Assembly (NCBI RefSeq): GCF_001649575.2
Contig: NC_051445.1
Span: 9,172,917-9,236,916 of the forward strand
Source of the DNA: Kryptolebias marmoratus
Lineage: Eukaryota > Chordata > Actinopteri > Cyprinodontiformes > Rivulidae
Direction of reading: 5' to 3'
DNA length: 64,000 nt
Made by a program: the position numbers and the translations under genes. The notes below the pieces were generated by a model. The model was not told where the DNA came from. It worked only from the letters and a program-made list of their open reading frames with translations, and ran no database searches. Below, in pieces: positions 36,001 to 49,100 of this stretch (position 1 is the first letter of the stretch; each line of letters begins with the position of its first letter).

Positions 36001-36434
36001 CCATTGACTGGAACAAAGCCAATTATTTCCTTTGTTGAATTTTTTATATGGATGAATAATATCTAAAGTGCTTTTACTTGAGACTCTTTAAATTTTTAAA
36101 ATAAAATTAAAAGGCTTCTGGTTAATCTGCGAGGAAGATTATTAAGATTACATTTCAGGCTCGTCCGTCCTGTTTTGTGTTGCGTTCTTTTAAGCCAAAC
36201 AGCTTTTTTAATCACTAAATCAGAGCCGGGTATTCTCTTGGTCAAACCTTTAACTGTAAAATGAAAGTTAAAAAGTACTCAAATCACTTTATTCTCACTG
36301 GTTTTATGAAAGCAGTAGATCAGAAGAAAAAAACCCTGAAACTTCGACAATAGAAGGATACTTGCTTGGTTTTTGTTTCACAAAACTCAAACTATTCGAG
36401 TGATAACCCTGTCTTTCTTTGATTTCATCCTTAT
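30086..36434. other. Intron segment
   Basis: One family A copy at 31.9 kb. A G-rich block at 32861-32877, purine-rich patches at 33.03-33.19 and 35.04-35.17 kb, and a possibly conserved stretch at 33.32-33.62 kb. No exon seen. Confidence 0.55.
31895..32302 (+). repeat. Interspersed repeat family A, near full-length forward copy
   Basis: 'gttttcgcccatgtctgggt', 'agttaagatggcagccacagc', 'gtagctgagggtcattcctc', 'caggcgacatgcattcctta' and the terminal 'aaaactaggcctttaaat'. This and the 6.1 kb copy best show the full length of about 400 bp. Confidence 0.7.
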
Positions 36435-36590
36435 CTGCACTTTTAGTTAACCCAATTCAAGATGGCTGCCACAGCAAGCTGACCTTACAAAACTAAACTC
36501 AATCAGTTTTAGACATACTGACCTGGAATTTGGTGTGTTATTATCTAAGACTGATCCCAAACATATGTTTGAGCACAACTTGTGCAAGAT
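36435..36590 (+). repeat. Interspersed repeat family A, truncated forward copy
   Basis: 'cccaattcaagatggctgccacagc', 'caatcagttttagacatact' and 'tgatcccaaacatatg'. Followed almost at once by another copy in the same orientation. Confidence 0.65.
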
Positions 36591-36624
36591 GTTGGTTTAA
36601 AAATGTGCTATTATCTGTTTAATT

Positions 36625-36960
36625 CAACTGTTAGCAAAATATCTCATGAATCACTGGATGGATTATATTGAAACTCTTAGAAAATAATCAGTGGATGGAC
36701 AGCTACAACTGACTAACTTTCAGAGTCAGTCCAGTTTAAGATGGTAATCAACGTTAGCTTACACAACAATGGCTTTAAGTCAGCCAGTTTTATAGATATC
36801 AGGCTAACATTTGATGTGGTAACAGCTGAGAGTCTTTTGCAATGCATACTCTGAGCACATACAACTATCAATATCACATATGACAACACACATAACGTTA
36901 TATTCAAAGCTTGAGCAAAATGGCTACTTCTTAACATAAAATGATTCAGATTAACGATTC
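36625..36960 (+). repeat. Interspersed repeat family A, forward copy (rightmost in the window)
   Basis: 'gcaaaatatctcatgaatca', 'agtttaagatggtaatca' and 'gtaacagctgagagtctttt'. No recognisable A copy lies to the right of this one. Confidence 0.65.
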
Positions 36961-38025
36961 TGACTTAATGTAACTTTAACGTATTTTATTTGCAAACCTG
37001 ACCACAAGTTGTTTATTCTCTCTCACACAATTGAGTTTCTGTAAAAGACAGAAAAGCCTTTGACCTGCAGCTGTGTGCAAAACATTTACTAACACTCCAC
37101 TAAAACCTATATGTCAACAGGAGTCACTCAGCAGGAATGATGGTATTTCTCAGTGAGACGGATCAGTGGCTCGCCTCACACCATTTTCTGCTTTGGTAAA
37201 ACACAAATGCACCCATACAAGCTGGCTGAGCTCGTCTGGCTCCAGGTGACAGGTGTGTCACAGCAGTAGGACAAGAAAACCGAGATCCTGCTTGGTAGAA
37301 TGAACGACTGACCGGTTAGTCAGCTAGCTGGCTGATTCATGAGAGGAAAAAATGAGCTCATCAATTCGTCACACTGGCTACATTTTTATCAGATGTAGGT
37401 CTAAAGACACAAAAAAGAAAGCAGTACAGGTGGAGATGCTCAGAGACCCAAGCCTGAAAATATGTATGTTTATTATCCTCTGAGCCTCAGACAGAACCAG
37501 CACCAAGACCTCCGTTCATCTGGCTGTCAGTAACGACACAAAAGCACAGTCACCCTTTCTTTGACGCACCGCTCTGTAATGTTAATCACCACAGAAACCC
37601 ATTATCTTCACATCCTCTTGTTCCCTCTCTCAATTTGTCTTAGTCGCTTTAAAAAAAACCTGACAAACTCATTGCTTGTAACTGGAAAGTACCATTGTTT
37701 CACTGAGCGCACATGCAGAGAGAGAGAGACGTGAGGCAGGAAGATAAGGCGAGAGGCAGCAGCAGCGAAGGGAAGCCCGTCTGACTGCTAACATAAATTG
37801 GGGATCATAAAAAGTGTCGTCCTGGAATTAATTTGCAAAGAATGAATAAAGTGAAGTACCTCAGGGAGGTGTGTGATGAGTGAGGGATTGCACTTGAAGT
37901 GGAGAAAACATGAAACATGACTTCCAAAAAGCACTTGCAAAGCTTTGACCTAAATTCACAAAGATTGTGTGCATTTGTTTTTACATTAGTCAATGGAGTT
38001 ATAAGCTCAGTCTGTGTATATGTGT

Positions 38026-38027
<2 letters not shown>

Positions 38028-38060
<33 letters not shown>

Positions 38061-38070
38061 GGGGGGGGGG
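38028..38070. repeat. (GT)n followed by G13
   Basis: A GT run of about 30 bases runs straight into 13 consecutive G (38058-38070). Confidence 0.9.
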
Positions 38071-38559
38071 TCTCAGCTGTCACATACTCCTTGCCTTTTT
38101 CTGTTGCAGCGCCTTCAGGAGGTGCCACATACATCATGATTTTTATGTGCACTGAATGTCAACACTGATGCATAATTTTGGAAAATAAATGCTAAATGTC
38201 ACCAAATACCAGACTCGTTGACTGACGGCGGGACTCGTAGCACCAGAGGACATGCTGCTGGGCTGCGGTCGCCACGCCAGCCGTCACACCAGACCTGAAA
38301 GGCAACAACTGCAGCGTGCACAGTTGTGGCAGCACAAACAGACGTGGCAGAGATCTGAAGGAGATAGAAAGAAGACAGAAGGATGCCGATGGTGTAGAGG
38401 GAAAAAGAAGAATCTAAAAGGTTTTTAAATCTTCTTGCATTACCCTCTCTATCTCTCCCATACGCTTTTAGTTGAAGACATATATGATGTAAATCCATGC
38501 AATGAAACCTCTGCTTGACAGTTTGTCTATTCTGAGAAACTGATTTGAAATTGATAGAC

Positions 38560-39020
38560 AGTTTAAATAATGTTTACCATGAAGCGATGGCTCAGATCTT
38601 TAAAATGTATAAACATGTAATATCTTAGCTGTTGTGTGAAGCTCTTTAAACAACATCATTCTTTTTTTAAATCAGAGTTTAATTCTGATCTGACTGATGA
38701 GCTAATGGCTAGTCCAAGACCAAAGTGGATTGCTGCTATCCTAGAATAACTCCAACCTTTAGAATTTCATAGCAGTTCAAGTAAAAACACTATTTTATAA
38801 ACCTTTACATATCAGTTTTGCACAACACATAATTATATAGAACTTTTTTGTTACGTTGCAAATACAAGTAGAAGCAGCAGCAGCTAGTTGTAGCACTTCC
38901 AGCAGGAATATTGTAATATTTCTGCAAACTAAGGCTGTACAGAGCAACATCTGTAACGGATAAGATATTTAGTGCTCATAATCTTTCCATAGAACCCACT
39001 ACATAAGGATTTTTACTTCC
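38560..39020 (+). mobile_element. Family B terminal-inverted-repeat element
   Basis: The left end is GGCTCAGATCTTTAAAATGT then AAACATGTAATATCTTAG. The inverted right end is ATAAGATATTTAGTGCTCAT followed by AATCTTTCCATAGAACCC. The interior shares 'aagtggattgctgctat' with the copy at 44.3 kb, in opposite orientation. Noncoding. Confidence 0.55.
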
Positions 39021-39769
39021 CTTAGAAGTATTATTATGTTGGTTTGCAATCATGCCAATTTTAGTCCTTTTTATATGGAAGACAAACAAAAGTAAATAAA
39101 TTTTAATCGAACCACTAATTTCCTCACATAATGCCATTCGGCATTAAAAGCACCATTATTGCCTTTCAGCTCATGTTACCATCAGATCTCAGGATGCCAA
39201 TTAGTTAGGTGTGGCTGGCGGATCAGGTCGAGGGAAACATTAGCATTTACCTAATTGACTATTGAGAGAGCAAGCTTTTTCATTTACAACTGCAATTAGA
39301 AGGCTGTTGTTGTTTCAACTTGTTGGGTGGATTGTGTTTACACCTGGGTGATGTCCCCTCAGTGTTTCCAGATGGGGTCTGGATGGTCCTATTGTCTTTG
39401 AATCACAATGTATTCTGCATAAATTTACATCTCACACTGACATGTTGTGAATGCAGGAGTGATGAATGTGGTGAGTAAACTCCAGTCTGGAGCAGGATTA
39501 TACACATATAGGTTCTTCCAGAGGCAGTTTTATTCAAAGTACTCTACAAACATCACTCAACTTTTTCATAAAGAGTATTTTATCAACAGAAAAAAAAGAT
39601 GTAATTTGAATAGACTTTAAACTGAAGAGACCATCTTACAGTTGTATCTCTGTCAGATTGCTGCCTACATACAAACACATGATGCAGTAAAGACTTAAGA
39701 ATTCAATAATAAAACACCAAGTTATTCGTAAACATCTAAATGTTGCTCCACATGGAATACACTGGGAAT

Positions 39770-40200
39770 CCGACAGCTACATCGTGTGCTCATTTGTACT
39801 CAAAGTTGGAATTTCTGAAATCCATGTCAAAAATAAAAAAAACAAATCGACTGAAACGCCACCTGAAGTCTAAAATCTGACATGGAAAGTCAGAGATTTC
39901 TTACAAACTCTGACCTCAAACTCCAGCATGGCCGCCTCGTGCCCTGAAAGTGATGACAGCTGCAGCAATAAACTATTTATTTATACTTCTGTCAGTTTGT
40001 ATCTCATTAAATCAGTGACACGCATATTACTGTCCAACCTCTATTAGCAAACATCTCACTGCAGTGTTCAAATGCATACAGAGCAGAGAAACACACAGTT
40101 ATCAGTTTCTATTGCTAATAGAAGTTAGCCTTGAGCACAGCAGTTAGCAAACCCTACCAAGTTTTCAGAAAAAAAAGAAGACTGATTGAATAAAACATCA
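39770..40200 (+). repeat. Interspersed repeat family C, copy 3
   Basis: 'gctcatttgtactcaaagtt', 'ccagcatggccgcctcgtg', 'acttctgtcagtttgtatct' and 'ctaatagaagttagcct' in the same order as the copies at 15.1 and 19.8 kb. Confidence 0.55.
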
Positions 40201-41212
40201 TCCCTACATCCAAATCTTGACTTCTGCGATAAATTCAGAGCAGCAATATTCTTATTAAAACAGCAACAGCAAAACTTCAGGGCTTGAGTAATTCAAACCA
40301 AGGCCTCCTGCTTAGTGTTCCTAAGGTATGAATGCAAATGCTTTTTTAAAAAAAAATATTCAATAGCTATTTCTTTTATCAAACCACATTTAATCATTTT
40401 AAGAATGCCACCAAGCAATGAATTTTGCATCTTTTGCGCTCCACACAGGCTCAGATGAGATTCATCAATGCAAGACTCCCCGTATTTATCTGCAAATGTG
40501 ATTACAAAATTTATAGCATAGATCCACACACACACACCTTTAACCCTACAGCAACACACACACACTCATTTTCAAGTTAGGCACACAAGATTAGAGTCAC
40601 AAATTTAATATCTGAACATTCAGTTCCTGAATTACAGCACTGGGTTAATGTCATAAAAATGGATTTTGTGAGGTCAAAGTGACTTTGACATTTTTGTCAC
40701 TGAATCCAAGTAAATCCTCAGTTCAAATAAGTTACTAAAACAAATGTTTCTTTAAAAACTCCCTCAAGTTGTTCCCTGGAATACCATATTCGAAAGAACC
40801 TACCAAAGCTAAGATATTACACCTTATGTAAACCTACCTGCACATCTGGTTCCAGATGTAAGTGGAAAAACTGCTTCAAAATGATTAAGTTGGCCCTTTA
40901 ATGGTTTCTAGTATTTAATCTCCTCGCTCAAATAGTACTCATTCCACCCGGAGGGATAGAAACAAGCAGAATCAAATCACTAAAAAACAAAGCTGAGCAC
41001 ACACCAGAGTGTGAGGACAGGAGGAAGAAAGGAAATGGAGAAAATAAGTAACTAGAGATGCAGACGTACAGCTTAAACTCTTCCTCCAAGGCAGGAGACC
41101 ACCAGCTGAGCTCCTCCAATGAAAAGCCACACCATTAATATGTATGTGGTGTGTGCAGGCTTTGACTATTGTCAACAACAGGATAGATGGTGCATGTGCA
41201 TACATATACATT

Positions 41213-41214
41213 AT

Positions 41215-41307
<93 letters not shown>
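41213..41307. repeat. (AC)n(AT)n compound microsatellite
   Basis: About 24 bases of AC followed by about 70 bases of perfect AT alternation (41237-41307). A further 'acatatatatgta' lies just beyond. The AT block can extrude as a cruciform. Confidence 0.95.
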
Positions 41308-41311
<4 letters not shown>

Positions 41312-42762
41312 CACACATACACATATATATGTACAAATACTCTGCCAATATACCAGGCAGCAGCACTCAAAGAAATCTGATATTCTTGAGATTTAAAGTG
41401 CCATGTTTGTGCTTATGACCTTTAAGGTTGAAGGGGTGAGTAATGAGAAGCGAGGCCAGGCCTGCCTCCGAGGCTGCTGAATGATGGACAGATATGGAGG
41501 GATGGGTGAGAGATAGAGATGGAGAAAGTAAAAAAGAAGAAATATGAAGGCGCTGTCATTCGCCTCCCTCCGGCTCCCCCAGCTGCTGTTTTCTCTCCCT
41601 CTCTTGATCACTTTTCATTGTCACTCATCTCCCCCATCACCCTCGAACCACTTGTACTGCCATTCGCTTCCGCTGCCCTCCCCTCGCCTGCCCCTCTCTC
41701 CCCTTCCTCTTCTTTCCCTCTCTTTTTTCATCCACACAAATGACTCAGAGAAACAGGTCAAGTGTTACCAAATTTCCCTTGCAGCTCAACCTGCCTAATA
41801 CAAACCCTGGCTCATTGCACCAAGACAAGTTATACCCCTCACTCACTCACACACACACACACGTGCATTGCAGAGGGCTACCTCTAACACAGAAAAAGCT
41901 CATAACAATCTACACATCCATCATCTTCATCTCACACCACTAAACATCACATTCATCCTGTCACTCTGTTTACCATTTACTGCCTTATTATTTCAGTCAA
42001 AACGTCAAACCCAAATTTCCACTGCTTTGGATCAAAGTCTTTCTGACAATTCGTGAAAAGCAAATACAGAAAATTTGTTGGGTTTTTGTGTGAAGACAAA
42101 CATCCTCACATTAACAGATGAAAAGCTAGCTGATTAAAAGATCTACAGATAAAAATGAAAATCTTTTCCAAATGTTCGTCTTTGTTAGTGTTGGATCGCA
42201 ATGGAGCAAAGCAAGAAATTTGAGCATATGGCCTTGGGGGTTTTTTTTGTTTTTTTTTTTAATCCAATTTTTCTGCTGATTATTAAGCGATGAAAATATT
42301 GTAGTGAAGCCCTTCATGTCAATACTGCAGCGAATGTAAACACACACACAGACGCTCCAGCGCCCTGCTACCTCTCCAACCTAATTCACACTAATGAATC
42401 CCAATTGGAAGACAGAAAACCCAGAGGCACAGGAGTAAAAGTGGTATTAAGAGGCGGACAGCAGTGTTAAGGGTCCTAAAACAGGATAAATGACCAAGAT
42501 GAACTAAAAGTCAACACACACCTTTACCCTTTAACACACCCAGAGACACACCGTGACAAAACAGGTGCCCGACCTGCAGAGCGTTCGAATGCATTTCCTC
42601 TGCCGGCAGGAGGGCTGTGATATAGAAATGCAACCACTCCATATATCAGTATGTTGGGGACCTATGGTAGATAAACGACCTGCAAGCCGTACCTGGACAG
42701 TGTGTGTAATACACAGATAAATAACTGGGAGCTGGAGGCGATATGACGACGCTCAGACTCCT

Positions 42763-42779
42763 GGAGAGAGAGAGAGAGC
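42763..42779. repeat. Short (GA)n microsatellite
   Basis: GAGAGAGAGAGAGAG run of about 16 bases. Confidence 0.8.
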
Positions 42780-43734
42780 GTGCACGCTGCAGCACTAACA
42801 CAAGGCGATAAACAAACCGGAAGCGTGAAGATTGGGCCAGAACGTGCACTTGTTTATGAGAGTTTTGTTTGTCTGGATCCAGTGGGAACAACAGTCATTT
42901 GGGAAGGTAATGACTTAGGAAAAACTGAAATGTACCGGAACATAAATTAATCAAAATGCAAGCCTTGTGTTCATGCGTCCCAGCAGTGCTCTGTAAGGTC
43001 TATTTTGGAAATTTTAAATGTGTTATCTCAAAACTATGGTGTTCCAGCTATTAAACACTGAGCCGAACAGAACTCCCTGCACATGCTTTCATTTGCTGCT
43101 CTTGTTGCACGCTGGTCAAAACAGATGCCTGAACCCGGTCTTACTGTCAAGGTGGCAAAGATCAAATCCTGAGAACGATTCTATCATGTTTATAAACATT
43201 TCACGTAGGGCTCCTATGATGCCAAATGCTACATTTGAATACCATTTAATTTCCTTCAGTGAGATAAGACCTTTTGTCCATTCAGGTCTATTTCTTCTAT
43301 CGCTGCCCAAAGCTGACAGTTAAAAGGACGAGGGATGGAGCAGCGTGGCTGTGCTCCGCATGGCAATGCTCAGCCATTCTCTAAATAGCTTTATCTCCTG
43401 CACATTAAACTCTGAAGAGTACTTCAGCAGTGGCTCACAAGAGTTACCCATGATGCTTCTGCTGTGTGGCGCTGAGTGATTGGCCATGTCGCTGAAATCA
43501 CTGCGGTTCCCAGAGGAGAGGAGGGGTTAATAAGGGGACCAAAACATACGGTGGACTTCCAGACGGATCTGCAGTGTGGTCAGCGCCGGTGCTACACAAA
43601 CACAGGCTGGAAAGATGGCTGACTGTCAGTCATGCTAAGCATAAAATTAAAAAAAAATCTCCTCAGCAGAGCATCATTTGTGTTGAACATTCTTTGTGTT
43701 AAAAATTAATTATAGTTCCGATTTTAAACATTAC

Positions 43735-44495
43735 ATCTGACTTAAAAGATGTTTAGATCTTTTGAAAAGGGGTTTTTTGAAAATGTTATGAACAGTTAAC
43801 ATCTTACTTCTTGCAGATTGTATTTGATTAAGTTCATCCCCCTAAATATTAAATGCATCCAAAACCAGTTCTATCAAAATTCATTCAATATATTGAAACA
43901 AAATACCAGTACTCATACAGCTAGGTTAACTACTGGTGAGGTTAACTACCTGCGTTTACTGTTGTCCGAGGAGGAAGACTCGTTAGGCCAAAAAACTTGG
44001 AAACATCTACTTCCGACTGGAGGCCCTTTACAATGACAGCTCAGCCTCCTAAAGGAAGTGCTAACTGATTGGAACTGGGACGCTAAATCTGAGTAATCTG
44101 AGGAAGCTGATTGGTTGGCAGCAGGTGGGGTTTGAGAGCACATTTAGTAGTGAGAACGCTGTCACACTACAGCTAGCTATTGTTCCTATTTGTGCTTGCA
44201 AATAACCATTCTATGTACGATAAATAAACATGTAAAGCCAAACTGAGTCATGTAATGGGTTTAAAACAGCATTCACATGATCAACTACTAAAGTTTTGAG
44301 ACTGGAGATGTTTTAAGACGACAGCAATCCACTTTGATCTTGAACCCACTCAGACTAGCTTCTCAAGCCTGTTAAAACTACATTATATTTCTTGAAGCTG
44401 AAGTTTTTTATAGCACCATCTACAAACAGGTAAGATACTAACTGTTCAGAACACTTTCACAGAACCACAATTCAAAAGATCTGAACTATCCCTTT
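43735..44495 (-). mobile_element. Family B element with the best-preserved terminal inverted repeats
   Basis: The left end reads AGATCTTTTGAAAAGGGG, TTATGAACAGTTAACATCTTAC. The right end read backwards is AAAGGGATAGTTCAGATCTT, TGTGGTTCTGTGAAAGTGTT, CTGAACAGTTAGTATCTTAC. The termini match over about 75 bases. A TA or TTA flanks both ends (…CTTA / …TTTTA), suggesting a TA or TTA target duplication. No open frame for a transposase. Confidence 0.6.
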
Positions 44496-46140
44496 TAGCA
44501 GTTACTAACAAGTCAGAAGCATGAAAAAAAAAAAGAAAAGATGAACAATGGAACATACTGAGCAATGCTGGTGGTTTCTAAAGATAAACACACACAGATA
44601 CAGTTTTTAACAGACAGTTTTTTAACATTTAGTCCATGGCAGATGATAAGATAGGAGCTGTAGAAAAGAGGACGGGCAGAAGACGTGATTACCAAAAAAA
44701 AAAAAATAGGCAGTGTCTAGAGATAAGATGGCAGATAAATGAATGTGAGGGAGTCTGATATAAGGGAGGAGCTGACACATGCATATGAGCACACAATGAC
44801 TCAAACACACAATTTTGTGAAGTTCTGGCATTCCTATTCTCAGCGTGGCTGTTATTTAACGTCAAGCAGAGGAAGCAGAAGAGACTTGAACCCTGGAGGA
44901 AAAGTGGCTGGCAAAGATAACATCACTGTGGACTGTCTGCAAGGGCTCACAGTCCAGTCCATCACTTCACCATATTGCATGTACCAGCAGATGTACACAG
45001 CAAACCCACACAGTAGATAAATACAGAACGAGCTGATGACTCACACTTATTACTGATCCCCACTGAGCGGCTGCAAATTTTATAAACTGTAAATTATACA
45101 GCCCTGTGTTTTTGCATATATTTTAAAAAAAAAATACACATTAGTACAGTTTATACACTTGAATTTAAAATTACAACAGCTTTTAAAAACTTAATAATCA
45201 ACCTAATTATTCGTAGTTCTTTCAAATCAGCTCAGCTCATCAGGGCTAAAACAGGGTTGTTGTTTTTTTACGTGAGGATAAAGAAAAATTGATCCTCTTA
45301 AACATGTAGTTGCAAAAAAATGAAAACTTATCTGTAGCCCAGTTTGATTCAAACAACGGAAACCTACTTGCACATGAGGATTTTTTTTTTGCTTTATTTT
45401 TATAAACTAGAGTACATTTACCCACAAGTTTCCAAAAGATGAATTTATTTGTGCAAAAGGGGATTCTACAGCTTCAGATTATCCAGAAACTCCTCAACTA
45501 TAGGCAACCAGTACCAACAAAAACACAATGCTAAATACTTATAGCCGAAACACAAGGACTGCACATGAGAAGTTTCAATCTTGGCTCTGCACTTTGGTCT
45601 GAACCCAAGTTAAACATCTGAAAGGTTTGAAACAGATCCAATCTAAATGACCGAGAAAAGAAACCAGACAAAGATCAAACTGATGGAAAAATCAACATAT
45701 TTTGTTAAATTAATAGTAATTAATCAAACAATTACTGGATAGATTTTTAAAAACATGCAAAGTGGTTAAAGCTATTATTTGTAACAGTGATGAACTCGCA
45801 TACACAAAAATAAATTTGTATGCACAATGCACACAGTTCGTGCACAGCTGTTATAAGCGTAAATGAACATGAACACAATCACCCTCAATTTACTACAAGC
45901 CTGGAGGTCTTCAGAAAAATGTCTCACTTTCCTAAGATCAAATATTTGCAGGCTTATTTTGTTTTTATCTTCAAATTCATCTCTTTTTCCACAGATTTTC
46001 TCTCCGAGTGTCTGCAGACGTGCACGTGCCGTCGCGAGCATGTACTTTGTAAGAGCTGCCTGTTGAGATGGAGAATTAAACAGCAAGAGCATTTGATCTG
46101 CAAAACACTCCAGGGCAAATACACAAAAAATGAGAGACAA

Positions 46141-46175
46141 CCCCCCCCACACACACACAGACACACACACACGCA
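46141..46175. repeat. C8 followed by imperfect (AC)n
   Basis: A run of C followed by interrupted ACACAC. A second perfect (CA)n lies at 46286-46309. Confidence 0.85.
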
Positions 46176-49100
46176 GAGGCTTGCATACAACATCAAAATC
46201 ATTTCCGTCACAGAAGCTATTCTTAGGAGAAGCAACAAACCATTCTTTCCCTGATTTAATCTCTTTTATTCATATCCACACAGGCGCACACACACACACA
46301 CACACACAGACACGTGCACATTGCTCAGAGCTACACTCCCTGGTGGTCACACTGTATTCACATAATGCTCTTTATTTTATTTATTTAGTTTGTAGGAAAG
46401 GATTTGTTCCAGGTAAGTCGACGCATGAAGACCTTTTGGGTCTAATTTAACTCACAGCAACACAAGCTCATGAGCTGCATCTTTCATTCGACTGTCGTGG
46501 GTGTTTGTGCAGGTGTGTGGAGGTCCACAGCTCTCCGGAAAACGTCAAAGCTTCATCTCTGCAGTCTAACTCAGATAGGCAGGCTTCCACGCAAACCGAT
46601 CCGTGAGCAGCTTAAAATCAACACAGCTGCAGCAGCTCGGCCCTCAGCTCCGTCCTCTCCTTCCCTCAGCCTCTCCATCTTTGTATCTACTCCCTCGCTC
46701 TTTTCTGCTTTTTGCCCTTTTGCCCCCTCCCTCCTCGCTGACTCCTCCACTCCTCCTTTCTTCTCCTCCCGGTTGCTCCATCTTGTATTAGTCACTGGTA
46801 AATTTATACACCAGCTACAGCTCTGAAGCTCTTACCAAGGCCTCAGATCTTCCCCCCCTCCCTCCACACCATCCTGCCCTCTTTGCCCTCCCATAATACT
46901 ACCGTGTGCGCTGTACTCGCCTCTCTCTGCCCTTCTTTGCCCTCTCAGTTCTCGGCTCTGCCTGCGCTGCCCCCCGAGGGAGACTCATCCGCCCAACAGT
47001 GCAGCTCAACCAGCCCGTTACCTCCAGTCCTGTCAGCCCAGGACAGGCAAAGTAAACGCCCAGGAGCCTCCAGGGAAAACAGGAGGACTCACTTCCCCTC
47101 CTGTCTGTCTGCCCTGCTTTATAATGTGTGTGAGCAGCAGGGCTGACCAGAAGCAAGTGCTTCATTTACTGCTTCAGGAAGAGAAATGATATAATTCCCT
47201 GTAATTGTTTACAAATATCAACTTCCTCTTTCAATATGAATGCAAGAATGACTTTACTCAGAGATTTGAGTCAGATGTGTTCAAAGAATCCTCTCAAATA
47301 AAACCAAATTTTAACAGAAAGGAAGCACCTTTCTCAAAAAAGTATTAACTCTGCACTTTCATAGGTATTAGGGTAAATCCAATAGTGGATAAGTTGTTGT
47401 CTGAAAAACAAATACCACTAAAAACGTACCAAAATGATGCAAAAACAGGAAGATTAGAACAGACACCATCATCCTGACTGTTTCCACCAAACAAATACGC
47501 CTCAATAGCCACACTGTCTAAAATATCATTCAGTGTAGTCAGGCAAACAAATTACTCTCCCATACTGACTCACAAATCGTGAACAATCCATGAATTTGTC
47601 ACAAACTGACTCAGACAGTGTGAAATGAAGAACTCTAGTAAAAAGATTGTTTTTTTTTAAAAATTGATTTAAATCAAAACATGTGAGTAGTAACAGAAAG
47701 CAGGAACAGTAAGACAATATGTGGGGATGTGAAATAAAGCGCAGTCAACAAACATTAAAATGTAATCCAGGGAGTAACGATATTCGGAGATTTACGAACG
47801 CTGAGAGCCAGTCAAACAACAAAGTGTCTTATGTGTTAGATTGACAAAGAAAGGCTCCAAAATTGTTAGAAAAATACACTACTGAACCCAGTCATCTGTG
47901 TTTTGTGCAACAAGACTACAGTACGTGATAAGGTTTAGAAAAATAAGTTCAAAAAGTTTTGCAACAATAATACACGTTAGAAGCTCCAGTTTAAAAAGTA
48001 TAAAATGAAACGTTATCTTCAACTATATCAAATGGTGCAATTTGAAAGCGTTTTCTATCTGTGCTAATATGTAATTCTGAAATGTGTGTCCACACGCCAT
48101 TAAAAAACAAAAGAATAAAAATTAAGCATTCAGCAGAATCCACCAAAAACCACGAGGAAGCTCGAGTCATGTGACTGACCTACATTAGGCTGGCTGTGGT
48201 CCGTGTAGATAAATAAATATGGCGAATCAGACAAGCATGGAAACTCAGCGATGATGTTGGGATGGAAACACAAAAGAATCTGAGCTAAACTAGAAAGGAA
48301 AAGAGATCAAATAAGACAGCTGTCAAGAATAAATATCGGGGATCAAGCAGGGCGCTGGAGCGCCGTAAAGACAGAGGTCGGCATTCAAACAGGCGGCTTT
48401 CCCAAAACTTCTGCTGGACCGGCAAGTTTAATGTTTCAGCCTAATCTCTCTTTTTATCTGCATGCTATACTCAACTAATCTGAGTGTATAAACATACCAA
48501 TACATCAAAATTATCAGACTTCTCGACCCCAAAAAGCTCTTTTGTGGATGTTGCTGCAGTTAACCTATTTTCCGTCACTTCTGTTGTTTTTGTAGGTAAA
48601 CAAACAAACATGGTAGTTGGCAGAAAATAATGCACAAAGATGCCAGATGCTGATTAATCAATCATCAACCCTAGAATTTGAAGAAAACCAACTTTTTTTA
48701 ATGACATCCTGAACCTTAATGCAGCAGGAAGAGTTTGTGGTATAAAGACAAAGCATTCGTGTTCTTTGAGAAGTTACTTTTCTCTTTTTGTCGGAGTTTT
48801 GTCTCATTCCTAGGAATACATTATTTTCTGTCATTCTTTGTCATGAAGTTTGAAGTGTGCAAACTTCCAGATGTTCTTCCCTTAAATAAACTGTATCCTT
48901 GAGGTAAAAAAAGCCTCCGGCAGATAGAAAGGATAAGACAAGAGTCCACATTTCTATGGTTTCCTGAAGATGGAGAGATCAGCCAGCTTCACGAGCTTAG
49001 CTAGATTTAGATTGATTTTGGCTTTGTTTACTTTGGACTGAGACTCTGTTCCTTTTGTGTGACACCCAGTGGTTTTCTAATCTCAAACACTACAACTTGA

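Larger units (their letters stand above)
40201..43734. other. Intron segment
   Basis: Dominated by simple repeats around 41.2-41.3 kb and pyrimidine-rich sequence at 41.56-41.74 kb. No exon or interspersed element recognised. Confidence 0.55.

Noticed and set aside
41119..41418. Frame encoding a long Tyr-Ile repeat
   Set aside because: Direct translation of the (AT)n microsatellite.
46333..46346. CTCF-like motif (minus CCACCAGGGAGTGT)
   Set aside because: Matches only the first half of the core well; too weak to call.
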